In this document: positions 32,654-40,834 of the stretch, piece by piece
Numbering within the stretch: the stretch's first letter is position 1
Layout: each line of letters begins with the position of its first letter
Origin: E44-bin46 sp964354655
GTDB lineage: Bacteria; Chloroflexota; Dehalococcoidia; Dehalococcoidales; E44-bin46
Assembly: GCA_964354655.1 (NCBI GenBank)
Contig: CAYHAL010000007.1
Span: 1 to 53,374 of the forward strand
Reading direction: 5' to 3'
Length of the DNA: 53,374 bases
Made by a program: the position numbers and the translations under genes
The notes under the pieces: model-generated
The model's database searches: none
What the model was told of the DNA's origin: nothing
The model's input: the letters and a program-made list of their open reading frames with translations, nothing else

Positions 32654-32764
32654 GGAAAAGAAACATAATTGAATGTACAGATAATATACTCAAGTATACT
32701 TATTAAATATGAGGAGCACATTTAAGCTTAATTCTAACGCAGGCAATGTGGTGGGGGTAAAGAA

Positions 32765-33268
32765 ATGGTGATTGAGCGAAATAGCAACGGAAATGGGCAA
32801 TCCGGTTCCAACAAGACGCAGAAGCACCCATACATCATGGTGGTAGACCGTGAAGAGGAAATGGTGCTCATAATTAAGCATGCCCTTGAGTTGGAAACGG
32901 AAGAGCATTTAACCACTGACGACTCGCTAGATGAGTCCAGCATCGCCCAGAAGATAAGGCGGTTGTTTAATAAACTCTCTCCAACGAACGAAAGTGCGGC
33001 GACTGATGTTACGCCACTCAGCCCTCGGCAGACGCAAATATTAAATCAGATTGCCAAAGGGCATCCAAACAAGTTGATTGCCCGCTACCTTGGCATTAGT
33101 GAGCAGACGGTCAAGAATCACGTTACCTCTATTATGGACAAGCTAGATGCTAATGACCGTACCCACGCCGTAGTATTGGCTATGCTTAATGGCTGGCTCA
33201 AAATAGCGGACGTCTCAGAGGTTCGGGCAGAACCGGAGCCAGCTATTTCAGGCAAGAAGCTGAGGTAA
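32765..33268 (+). CDS. LuxR-type transcription regulator with reduced N-terminus
   Basis: A 167-aa protein. The C-terminal half (about residues 83-145) is a LuxR/GerE helix-turn-helix: 'LSPRQTQILNQIAKG', 'LIARYLGISEQTVKNH' and 'KLDANDRTHAV'. The N-terminus begins like a receiver domain ('YIMVVDREEEM') but is far too short to be one, so phosphorylation control is unlikely. A purine-rich GTGGGGGT site precedes the ATG. It shares an operator motif with the MerR-like genes and may belong to the control of the surface locus. Confidence 0.82.
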   Translation: MVIERNSNGNGQSGSNKTQKHPYIMVVDREEEMVLIIKHALELETEEHLTTDDSLDESSIAQKIRRLFNKLSPTNESAATDVTPLSPRQTQILNQIAKGHPNKLIARYLGISEQTVKNHVTSIMDKLDANDRTHAVVLAMLNGWLKIADVSEVRAEPEPAISGKKLR

Positions 33269-33272
33269 TCTG

Positions 33273-34085
33273 TTAACGCTCAATTTGTTTAATCTGGTAG
33301 CGCAGCTTGCCTACCGGGGCGGTTACTTCCACTACCTCGCCCTGACTCCGACCAATAACGGCTTTACCGATAGGTGAGGCGCTAGAGACCTTGCCCTTGG
33401 TCGGGTCTACTTCCTTGGGACTGACCAGCATATAGCGCAGTTCTTCACCAGAAGCCAGGTCACACAGGACAATATTATCACCAACACTCACCTTTGAGGT
33501 GCCCCTTTGTTTGCCATCAATAACAGTAGCTAACTTCAGAGTCTCCTCTAGCTCCTTAATCCGCCCCTCTAGTTGCCCGCGTTGTTCCCTAGCCGCCCCC
33601 AGAGGGGCATTCTCGCGGAAGTCCTTATCTGCCGCTGCCCTACGCATTTCTTCAATAGCCTGAGGGCGCTTACCCTTAAGAGAATCAAGCTCCGCTTCCA
33701 ATTCGGCATATCCCTGCTTAGTTAAAGAGATTGCTGCCGGAAGACCTTGCCTAAGTAAAATCCGAGGCGAAGACTTTACCTTTTTAAGCCTAAGATGGAT
33801 GGCAAGATTACTCTTACTCCACCCTTCCTTTTTGGCATAAACGAGGAAGGCTCGTATTAGTTCAAGTTTTTTGGTGTAATCAGCATCCGATAGTGATACC
33901 CGTTCAGCATAGTTAGCTACATCGGGAGCAGCCAGCTCAGCAAATGGTCGTTTCCACCCGTACCAGCGAGCAAATCTATATACCTCCTGCTGACTTACTT
34001 CCCTGGCTTCAGGTGGTAAACTAACCAAAAAACGACTAGCTGCCTCACCCAAGCTCAGGCTCTGGCTGCCACTATCCACTTCCAC
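33273..34085 (-). CDS. GreA/GreB-family factor with extra N-terminal domain
   Basis: A 270-aa protein. The C-terminal 160 residues are a Gre factor: a coiled coil (Leu-Thr-Lys-x-Gly-Tyr-x-x-Leu-Glu-x-Glu) with the tip 'KDFRENAP', in which the Asp and Glu that act in RNA-cleavage rescue are kept, and then the FKBP-like domain ending 'SPIGKAVIGRSQGE'. The first 105 residues are absent from ordinary GreA (about 158 aa) and resemble the SAM-like core-binding domain of tyrosine recombinases. It would act in the RNA polymerase secondary channel; the extra domain might bind DNA. It converges with the LuxR gene. Confidence 0.85.
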   Translation of the reverse strand: MEVDSGSQSLSLGEAASRFLVSLPPEAREVSQQEVYRFARWYGWKRPFAELAAPDVANYAERVSLSDADYTKKLELIRAFLVYAKKEGWSKSNLAIHLRLKKVKSSPRILLRQGLPAAISLTKQGYAELEAELDSLKGKRPQAIEEMRRAAADKDFRENAPLGAAREQRGQLEGRIKELEETLKLATVIDGKQRGTSKVSVGDNIVLCDLASGEELRYMLVSPKEVDPTKGKVSSASPIGKAVIGRSQGEVVEVTAPVGKLRYQIKQIER

Positions 34086-34142
34086 AATACCTCTAATCTA
34101 TGGTTAAGATTATATCAAATGCCGTTATCAATAAGAAATTAT

Positions 34143-35255
34143 CTATATCCCCAACTCAGAGCGGGTGCGAAGGAAAGTTATCAGGTCGTCGCGGTCAATT
34201 AGCCCCACCACCCTCCCCTCACTTACTACAGATACTAGATTTGTACCACTCTCATCCATCTGCTCCAGTATGCTTAAGGCATCCTGCCCCAGATAGGCTA
34301 CCGGTAGCTTGTCAATGGGGGTCATTACCTCCTTTACTTGGGTTACACCCCATTTTTGCTGGGAAACAGATTTGATATTTTGCAGACTTAAAACGCCCCC
34401 AGGCCTGCCACCATAGTCGGCTACCATAAACAGGCGGCACCCGCTAGGGATAATATACTCCTGAATCACCTGATTAAGGGTAACATCCGAAGGGACTACC
34501 GGGCAGTTAGTAGTCATTACCTGAGCCGCAGTAAACGTCGTAAGGGTTTCACGCCACCGGGCTTGACGATGGCTACTTATGGCGGCGTTTCTTATAAACC
34601 AGCCGATAAAGGCTATCCATACCCCACTAAACCAAGACAGATTAAATGGCTGCAGGAAGACTATTACAATACCACCGGCAATAAATGTGTAGCCTACACC
34701 TTGCCCTACTTGTGTAGCAATTCGGGTAGCGCGCTTATAATCACCAGTAAAGCGCCACAAAACGGAGCGAAAAACACGCCCCCCGTCCAGAGGAAAACCT
34801 GGAATCATATTGAATGTAGCTAGCGCCAAATTCATAAAAGCCAGCCATTGAACCATATTGGCTACAGGCTCAGGCATGCTAGGGTTAAGGTAGGAGATTA
34901 ACATAAACACTCCCCCGATTACTGCGCTACAGGCGGGACCAGCAGCCGCCATTTTCAATTCAGCGCCAGGACGTGTTGCCTCCTTGGTCATTTGAGCAAT
35001 ACCACCAAAGATAAAAAGGGTTATGCTCTTTATCGGGATACCATTTGCCCTACCGACAAGGCTGTGGGCTAGCTCGTGGGCAATCACTGAGCCGAAAAAT
35101 AGCAGGCAGGCGATTATGCCAATAACCCACCAAAACCAAGAATAAAAGTGAGGAGCGACTAAGGCGAAGGTTAACAAAGCAAATATTACAAACCAACTAT
35201 AGTGGAGCCTAAGTTGTATGCCAAAGACCTTACCTAAATTAAAAGCGCCGTTCAT
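34143..35255 (-). CDS. Site-2 protease (M50) with CBS domains
   Basis: A 370-aa membrane metalloprotease. The zinc motif His-Glu-Leu-Ala-His lies in a membrane helix (about residue 61), and the third ligand motif 'PLDGGR' near residue 155. Six or so membrane helices span 1-225. The C-terminal 130 residues form a CBS pair ('VMTTNCPVV' and 'VMTPIDKLP'), which usually senses adenine nucleotides. This is the SpoIVFB-like rhomboid-free S2P class, which cleaves membrane-bound regulators or signal-peptide remnants. It is monocistronic as far as can be seen. Confidence 0.92.
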   Translation of the reverse strand: MNGAFNLGKVFGIQLRLHYSWFVIFALLTFALVAPHFYSWFWWVIGIIACLLFFGSVIAHELAHSLVGRANGIPIKSITLFIFGGIAQMTKEATRPGAELKMAAAGPACSAVIGGVFMLISYLNPSMPEPVANMVQWLAFMNLALATFNMIPGFPLDGGRVFRSVLWRFTGDYKRATRIATQVGQGVGYTFIAGGIVIVFLQPFNLSWFSGVWIAFIGWFIRNAAISSHRQARWRETLTTFTAAQVMTTNCPVVPSDVTLNQVIQEYIIPSGCRLFMVADYGGRPGGVLSLQNIKSVSQQKWGVTQVKEVMTPIDKLPVAYLGQDALSILEQMDESGTNLVSVVSEGRVVGLIDRDDLITFLRTRSELGI

Positions 35256-35376
35256 TTTCTAACTCCTATATTAACACAATCCCCATAATTAATAACGTTC
35301 ATTGATTGGATACGGTTAGCAACATTACCACGGGGATTCACAACCTGTCGTATATAATTAGGTTCTACTTAGCCCG

Positions 35377-36609
35377 TCAAGCAGTAGCCAGCATTTGCCT
35401 CAACTCAAACAGGGCGGCAGTGACCACCCGGCGCTTCACCCATGCTCTATCCCAGGGGGGATAATTAGCTGTAATCGCCTGCTTATCCCTGCCATCATCT
35501 ATTCCAATATATACGGTGGTAACCAGCCCCTCTTCTACTTCACTCGGTTCATCTACCCCAGCTATGCCAACTCCGACATCAGCCCCTAAGTGTAGCCTGG
35601 CAGCTTGTGCCATAGCCAGCGCCACCTCAGCACTGCTAGCACCATAGTCTGAAATAACCTTGGCATCAACCCCAAAGGCTCTATGTGCTTCATCTGAAGT
35701 GGCAACCAGTCCCCCTTTAAAATAGGTTGAAGCACCAGGGTCATCAGTAATGGTTGTCGCTAATAAGCCCCCGGTATAGCCCTCCATAACTGCCAGGCTT
35801 AACCCCCTTTCCGTCAGCATTTGCCCGACTACTGCTTCCAGCGTGTCACCATCAGTTCCCCAGATATATTCACCTAGGATTGCCCTAAGCCTCGCTTCAC
35901 TTGGGGCAATCATCGCCTCAGCCTGCCTCTGACTCTGAGCCTTAGCCGTCAGGCGCAGATGGATGCCATCAGCCTTAACATAAACACCCAGGGTAGGATT
36001 AGCCGAAGAAAACAAGGGTGAAACCAGTTCACCCACACTTGCTTCACTCAAACCAAAAGTCTTAATGGTTTTAGAAACAATAATAGCTCCGGTGACGCTT
36101 TGGCGTAATCGGGGTAGAATCTGGTTATACCACATGGGCTCCATTTCCCTAGGTGGACCGGGCATAGCTATTAATATGCGGTTATCCTTTTCTACCCACC
36201 ACCCAGGGGCAGTCCCGCTGGTATTATGAATGACCTCAGCCGAAGGGATGAGGGTTGCCTGCCTTAGGTTAGTCGGCGGCATCTCCATACCCAAGCGGGC
36301 AAAAAATTCCCGCAACTCACACACTAAAGCTGGGACGACCTTCGGCTTCTCCCCCAACAACTCAGCTATAGCTTCACGCGTCAGGTCATCCTCAGTAGGG
36401 CCCAGACCTCCGGTAATCAGGACTAGGTCGGAACGCTGCCAAGCACGCCTCAGAACCTCCACCAGCCTTGCCTGATTATCACCTACCTGCGAAATCCAAT
36501 AGAGGTCTATCCCTAGCAGAGGTAACTGGCTGGCAAGGAAAGGGGCATTAGTATCAGTGAGTTCTCCCAAGAGGAGTTCTGTGCCCGCAGAAATGATTTC
36601 GGCTCTCAT
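35377..36609 (-). CDS. cinA: CinA-family protein (nicotinamide-nucleotide amidohydrolase)
   Basis: A 410-aa two-domain CinA. The N-terminal MoaB/MogA-like domain (1-170; 'GTELLLGE', 'TGGLGPTEDDLT') is joined by a middle segment to the C-terminal PncC domain (about 255-405; 'VMEGYTGGLLATTITD', the usual Ser-Glu-Ser-x-T-GG replaced by Glu-Gly-Tyr-Thr-Gly-Gly). PncC deamidates NMN to NaMN in pyridine nucleotide recycling. The altered Ser region makes deamidase activity uncertain. Its ATG overlaps the thi4 stop by one base (TAATG), so it is translationally coupled into the thiamine operon. Confidence 0.9.
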   Translation of the reverse strand: MRAEIISAGTELLLGELTDTNAPFLASQLPLLGIDLYWISQVGDNQARLVEVLRRAWQRSDLVLITGGLGPTEDDLTREAIAELLGEKPKVVPALVCELREFFARLGMEMPPTNLRQATLIPSAEVIHNTSGTAPGWWVEKDNRILIAMPGPPREMEPMWYNQILPRLRQSVTGAIIVSKTIKTFGLSEASVGELVSPLFSSANPTLGVYVKADGIHLRLTAKAQSQRQAEAMIAPSEARLRAILGEYIWGTDGDTLEAVVGQMLTERGLSLAVMEGYTGGLLATTITDDPGASTYFKGGLVATSDEAHRAFGVDAKVISDYGASSAEVALAMAQAARLHLGADVGVGIAGVDEPSEVEEGLVTTVYIGIDDGRDKQAITANYPPWDRAWVKRRVVTAALFELRQMLATA

Positions 36610-37403
36610 TAAGGTATCGCCAGTTGCTGCAGTATTTCTATGGCAACCTCAGCGGCCCGCTTCCCCGAGAGAAGCATACCGCCAAAGGTAGGACCCATAC
36701 GAGGTAGCCCGTAAACGGTGGCGACAGCCATACCAGCTACAATTAGTCCAGGATAGACCTCGCCAGTATGCTCCACCACAGCATCCTCTGATTTATCAAT
36801 CCACAATGCCCCTTCTCCAGTCAGCTTGAGCTTACCCCGCTGCTCCAGCTTCCTAGCCACACTAGCATCATGACCAGTAGCATCAATAACCACCTTTGTT
36901 TCTAAAGGTACCGGGTCAAGGGCTGAAACTTCCTTAGGTAGATGGGCAATGGGGCTCCAATTAACCACTACTCCGGCTACCCGGTTATTCTCACGCACCA
37001 CCAAGTCTTCCATAAGGGTTAGCTGAAGAAATTTAACCCCGGCGTCACAGGCAGCACCTATAAGCTTAGAGCAAACATGAGGGGCATCAGCTACGTAAAG
37101 ACCCTCACTAACCACGGAGTAGGGCACGTTTAGGTCGTCAAGAATCCCTTGAGCCGGGGCTCTCAGGGTAAGCTTGTTCATAAAATAGCCACCAATCCAG
37201 AAACCACCACCAAGATAGTTATTCCTCTCTATAATTAGAACCTTAACCCCGGCTTTGCCCAGCTCTCTGCCGGCAACGAGCCCAGCGGGTCCACCACCAA
37301 CAATAATAACCTCGCTTTCGATATAATCCTCAAACTGGCGTGAAAAGCTACTTACAATAGCCTTAGTTATCTCTCCTTCTCTTACCGGGTGGAATAGCGC
37401 CAT
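36609..37403 (-). CDS. thi4: Thiamine thiazole synthase (Thi4)
   Basis: A 264-aa Thi4 that makes the adenylated thiazole of thiamine from NAD, glycine and sulfur. The dinucleotide-binding 'VGGGPAGLVAGREL', 'ERNNYLGGG', the 'GATGHD'-type segment (DATGHD) and the C-terminal 'GPTFGGMLLSG' are present. At the place of the yeast sulfur-donor Cys (before Asp-Pro), this protein appears to have Ala ('VSALDP'), whereas methanogen enzymes have His. It should therefore be a catalytic, sulfide-using type and not a suicide enzyme, which fits an anaerobe. It lies between thiC and cinA in one operon. Confidence 0.9.
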   Translation of the reverse strand: MALFHPVREGEITKAIVSSFSRQFEDYIESEVIIVGGGPAGLVAGRELGKAGVKVLIIERNNYLGGGFWIGGYFMNKLTLRAPAQGILDDLNVPYSVVSEGLYVADAPHVCSKLIGAACDAGVKFLQLTLMEDLVVRENNRVAGVVVNWSPIAHLPKEVSALDPVPLETKVVIDATGHDASVARKLEQRGKLKLTGEGALWIDKSEDAVVEHTGEVYPGLIVAGMAVATVYGLPRMGPTFGGMLLSGKRAAEVAIEILQQLAIP

Positions 37404-37431
37404 TTCAATCTCTCCTCTCTACTATTATTTT

Positions 37432-38730
37432 CTAGCAACCTTTGGGTGAGGTTATGCCTAAGTATTTCTCCATTAGTTCCATAGCACAGAACTCACCACA
37501 CATACTACAAGCCACCCCAGCCGAAGCATGCTTACTATGAACCCTATGAGACAGCTCAGGGTCTAAGGACAGCCTGGCTTGTTCCTCCCAGTCAAGTCCC
37601 TTTCTAGCCTTAGACATCTTCCTATCCCATTCTTCGGCACCCTTTACTCCCTTAGCTATATCACCAGCATGAGCGGCAATACGCGAGGCTATCACCCCTT
37701 GCCTTACATCCTCAGAGTCAGGTAAACCAAGGTGCTCGGATGGCGTCACATAGCATAGAAAATCGGTACCAGCAGCGGCGGCAATAGCTCCACCTATAGC
37801 TCCGGTGATATGGTCATAGCCAGCGGCAATATCAGTTACCAGCGGACCTAACACATAGAAAGGGGCTCCTTTACAGATAGACTTCTCTAATTGAACATTA
37901 GCCTCAATCTGGTTCAAGGGCAGGTGACCCGGACCCTCAACCATTGCCTGGACTCCGGCTCGCTGAGCCCGTTGTACCAATTCCCCAATAACCAGTAGCT
38001 CTTCAATCTGGGCTCGGTCAGTAGCATCGGCTATGCTACCAGGACGCATCCCATCGCCAAGGCTCAGTGTCACATCAAACTCCCTAGCTATCTCCAGCAA
38101 GCGGTCATAATACTCATAGAGGGGATTTTCACGCTCATTATGAAACATCCAGCCTATGATAAAAGCACCACCACGAGACACAACATCGGTCACCCTTCCC
38201 TGTTGCTTAAGCTTGGCAACCGCCGACTGGGTTACACCACAATGCACGGTTATGAAATCAACGCCATCCCGAGCATGCTCCCCAATACCAGCAAACAGGT
38301 CATCAACGGTCATTTTGACTATAGCCCCACGCTTATCTATAGCCTCAATCCCAACTTGGTAAATGGGCACGGTTCCTATTGGCACTGAGCTTGCGGCAAT
38401 AATGGCTCGCCGAATAGCCGATATATCTCCACCAGTGCTCAAATCCATAACGGTATCTGCCCCTGAGTCAATAGCCACCCGTAACTTTTCCAGCTCAGTA
38501 TTAACACCACCAAAGTCAGAGGACGTTCCGATATTGGCATTGACCTTGGTCCTAAGCCCCTGACCGATACCACAAGGAACTAGATTTTTGTGGTTGATAT
38601 TAGCCGGAATGACTATTGTCCCTTTAGCCACACCCTGCCGAATGAACTCAACATCTACCCCTTCCTGCTGAGCCACCAGCCTCATTTGTGGTGAAATTAT
38701 ACCTTCCCTCGCCAATTCCAGTTGAGTCAT
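37432..38730 (-). CDS. thiC: Phosphomethylpyrimidine synthase ThiC
   Basis: A 432-aa radical-SAM enzyme that turns AIR into HMP-phosphate, the pyrimidine half of thiamine. The core ('NANIGTSSD', 'MDLSTGGDI', 'EGPGHLPLNQIEANV', 'GAIGGAIAAAAG') is complete. The C-terminal Cys-x2-Cys-x4-Cys ('CSMCGEFCAM') binds the 4Fe-4S cluster. The start at 38730 is set by GGAGGTGGAT just before the ATG. It lies directly behind a TPP riboswitch with a terminator hairpin, so it is repressed by thiamine pyrophosphate. Confidence 0.97.
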   Translation of the reverse strand: MTQLELAREGIISPQMRLVAQQEGVDVEFIRQGVAKGTIVIPANINHKNLVPCGIGQGLRTKVNANIGTSSDFGGVNTELEKLRVAIDSGADTVMDLSTGGDISAIRRAIIAASSVPIGTVPIYQVGIEAIDKRGAIVKMTVDDLFAGIGEHARDGVDFITVHCGVTQSAVAKLKQQGRVTDVVSRGGAFIIGWMFHNERENPLYEYYDRLLEIAREFDVTLSLGDGMRPGSIADATDRAQIEELLVIGELVQRAQRAGVQAMVEGPGHLPLNQIEANVQLEKSICKGAPFYVLGPLVTDIAAGYDHITGAIGGAIAAAAGTDFLCYVTPSEHLGLPDSEDVRQGVIASRIAAHAGDIAKGVKGAEEWDRKMSKARKGLDWEEQARLSLDPELSHRVHSKHASAGVACSMCGEFCAMELMEKYLGITSPKGC

Positions 38731-38742
38731 ATCCACCTCCAT

Positions 38743-38788
38743 AAAAAAGACCAAGGATTTTAACAGTAAAGGCTAAACCCTTGGTCTT
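38743..38788 (-). terminator. Riboswitch-controlled intrinsic terminator of the thi operon
   Basis: On the minus strand a perfect 10-bp stem (AAGACCAAGG / CCTTGGTCTT, 38788-38779 with 38756-38747) with a 22-nt loop is followed by a T6 tract that ends just before the thiC ribosome-binding site. Confidence 0.9.
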
Positions 38789-38882
38789 GGTTACCACCAC
38801 TTCCCTACGCTTGTATTACCAAGATCAGGTTCCCAGGGTTGGCACTAAACTGCCTCTCAGCCTTTGAAGCACCCCTAGCGGT
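38789..38882 (-). promoter_or_regulatory. TPP (THI-element) riboswitch
   Basis: The minus strand carries the conserved TPP aptamer blocks: GGGGTGC, then CTGAGAGG, then ACCTGATCTTGGTAATAC and GCGTAGGGAAGTGG. It lies ahead of the terminator hairpin and thiC, so TPP binding should end transcription of thiC-thi4-cinA. Confidence 0.95.
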
Positions 38883-38956
38883 TAATTTATTAAGTTTACC
38901 TATTTAATGTAACACAAGACAATCTAAAACGCAAATTTGCTTTGCTAATCTATCTA

Positions 38957-39080
38957 CCTCACCCCCTTTATCCCCCTCTCCTTCAAAGGAGAGGGGGAGG
39001 AATAATAAAAGAGGGGCGAAGCCCCTCTTTTCAAAATCTTCCCTCTCCCCTTCATAAGGGGAGAGGGAAACAGGGTGAGG
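38957..39080 (+). repeat. MITE-like palindromic repeat, copy 1 (full form)
   Basis: A 124-bp copy with inverted ends (CCTCACCC...GGGTGAGG), flanking CCCCTCTCC/GGAGAGGGG hairpins, and a central palindrome at 39007-39031 (11-bp arms, GAA loop). It lies just upstream of rsmG. Confidence 0.9.
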
Positions 39081-39127
39081 CGTTTCTAAAATTCTCATCT
39101 GTTATCTTTAGGTACAACTCAGGTATA

Positions 39128-39901
39128 ATGTCCTTGGGTAATAACAAAAAGATGGCTACTATGGAAAAACTTGTTGCCGGAACTCAAAAATTAGGGTTGC
39201 CGCTCAATCAAAGGCAACTTGAGCAGTTCCACATCTACTATCAAGAATTAGTAGATTGGAATAAGCGGGTGAACCTTACCAAGATAACCGGATATGAAGA
39301 GGTACAAATAAAGCACTTCCTTGACTCTCTTACTTTGGTGCTGGCTTGGCAGCCATTGATAACAAGAGTGGACTTCCGACTTATTGATGTTGGCACTGGT
39401 GCCGGCATGCCGGGGATACCGCTTAAAATTGTGTTCCCTGATATAAGGCTAGTGCTACTTGATTCTGTAGCCAAAAAGGCAGCCTTTTTACACCACCTTA
39501 AACAGAAACTTGGGCTGGATAATGTTGAAATCGTCGTCGGTCGGGCTGAAGAAGTTGCTCACCAAGCGCAATATCGGGAAAACTTTGATATCGTGCTTTC
39601 TAGGGGTGTTGCCCCAATGGTAACTCTTGTTGAATTAACCCTGCCCTTTTGCCTTATTGGCGGCAGCCTTATTGCCCAGAAAAAGGGGGCTATTGACCAA
39701 GAGATAAGCCAAGCAAATAGGGCGATTAGCCTATTAGGGGGGAGGCTACGGGAGGTGAAAAGGGTCAACCTGGAAGAGTTCACCGATGAGCGTCAGTTAG
39801 TAATAATTGATAAGGTATCGCCAACGCCTCCGCTATACCCCCGCCGCCCCGGCATACCATCAAAAAGACCTCTCCTTGATAAACAAGCTAAACAAGAGTA
39901 A
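39128..39901 (+). CDS. rsmG: 16S rRNA (guanine-527-N7) methyltransferase RsmG
   Basis: A 257-aa SAM-dependent methyltransferase for G527 in 16S rRNA. 'WNKRVNLTKI', the SAM-binding 'DVGTGAGMPGIPLKIV' and 'LSRGVAPM' are characteristic. The frame is open back to 38942, but that part is translated repeat DNA. I prefer ATG 39128, with 39152 or 39161 also possible. A Pro/Arg-rich tail of about 30 residues extends past the usual end. It starts an apparent run of co-directional genes leading to pdxS. Confidence 0.93.
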   Translation: MSLGNNKKMATMEKLVAGTQKLGLPLNQRQLEQFHIYYQELVDWNKRVNLTKITGYEEVQIKHFLDSLTLVLAWQPLITRVDFRLIDVGTGAGMPGIPLKIVFPDIRLVLLDSVAKKAAFLHHLKQKLGLDNVEIVVGRAEEVAHQAQYRENFDIVLSRGVAPMVTLVELTLPFCLIGGSLIAQKKGAIDQEISQANRAISLLGGRLREVKRVNLEEFTDERQLVIIDKVSPTPPLYPRRPGIPSKRPLLDKQAKQE

Positions 39902-39937
39902 AATATATTGATAAAAGCTGTGAAAGGTGAGGAGGGC

Positions 39938-40819
39938 ATGGAAACTGGTACCTGGAAGGTTAAAATTGGGCTGGCTCAAATGCTGAAAGGCGGAGTGATT
40001 ATGGATGTGGTCAACGCCGAGCAAGCCAAGATTGCCCAGGAAGCTGGCGCCTGTGCCGTGATGGCGCTGGAGAGAGTCCCAGCCGATATTCGGGCTACTG
40101 GTGGCGTGGCTCGTATGGCTGACCCTGCGATTATTGAAGCCATTATGAAGGCAGTTTCCATACCAGTAATGGCTAAGTGCCGCATTGGTCACTTTGTAGA
40201 AGCTCAAACCCTGGAAGCCCTGGGCGTAGATTTTATAGATGAATCTGAGGTTCTCACCCCGGCTGATGAATCACACCATGTCTGGAAGCATGACTTTAAG
40301 GTTCCCTTTGTCTGTGGCTGCCGCGACCTAGGTGAAGCTCTGCGACGAATTGGTGAGGGGGCAGCTATGATTAGGACTAAAGGTGAGGCTGGCACTGGCA
40401 ATATTGTAGAGGCTGTCAGGCATATGCGAGCGGTAATGGACGGCACCCGCAGACTGGTGAACACACCTCAGGAGGAGTTGATGACACAGGCTAAGGAAAT
40501 GGGCGCCCCGTTTGAACTGGTAGAGGAGATACACAGAACAGGGAAGCTACCGGTGGTCAACTTTGCCGCTGGCGGAGTGGCTACCCCAGCCGATGCCGCC
40601 CTGATGATGCAACTAGGCGCTGACGGTATCTTTGTTGGCTCAGGTATATTTAAATCCAGCGACCCGGAGGTAAGAGCCAGGGCTATTGTCAAAGCCACGA
40701 CTCACTATCAAGACCCAGAAATCATCGCCGAGGTCTCCAAAAACCTGGGCGAAGCCATGCCCGGGTTAGATATAAGACAAATCCCGCCTGAGGAACTATT
40801 GGCACCTAGAGGATGGTAA
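39938..40819 (+). CDS. pdxS: Pyridoxal 5'-phosphate synthase, lyase subunit PdxS
   Basis: A 293-aa TIM-barrel enzyme that builds PLP from ribose 5-phosphate, glyceraldehyde 3-phosphate and ammonia. 'GLAQMLKGGVIMDVVN', 'VMAKCRIGH' with the first reactive Lys, and 'MIRTKGEAGTGNI' with the second are all present. The ATG at 39938 follows GGTGAGGAG; the frame also allows GTG 39920 and TTG 39908. Its glutaminase partner PdxT, often adjacent, is not in this window. Confidence 0.97.
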   Translation: METGTWKVKIGLAQMLKGGVIMDVVNAEQAKIAQEAGACAVMALERVPADIRATGGVARMADPAIIEAIMKAVSIPVMAKCRIGHFVEAQTLEALGVDFIDESEVLTPADESHHVWKHDFKVPFVCGCRDLGEALRRIGEGAAMIRTKGEAGTGNIVEAVRHMRAVMDGTRRLVNTPQEELMTQAKEMGAPFELVEEIHRTGKLPVVNFAAGGVATPADAALMMQLGADGIFVGSGIFKSSDPEVRARAIVKATTHYQDPEIIAEVSKNLGEAMPGLDIRQIPPEELLAPRGW

Positions 40820-40834
40820 TCTAAAAATCCGAGA

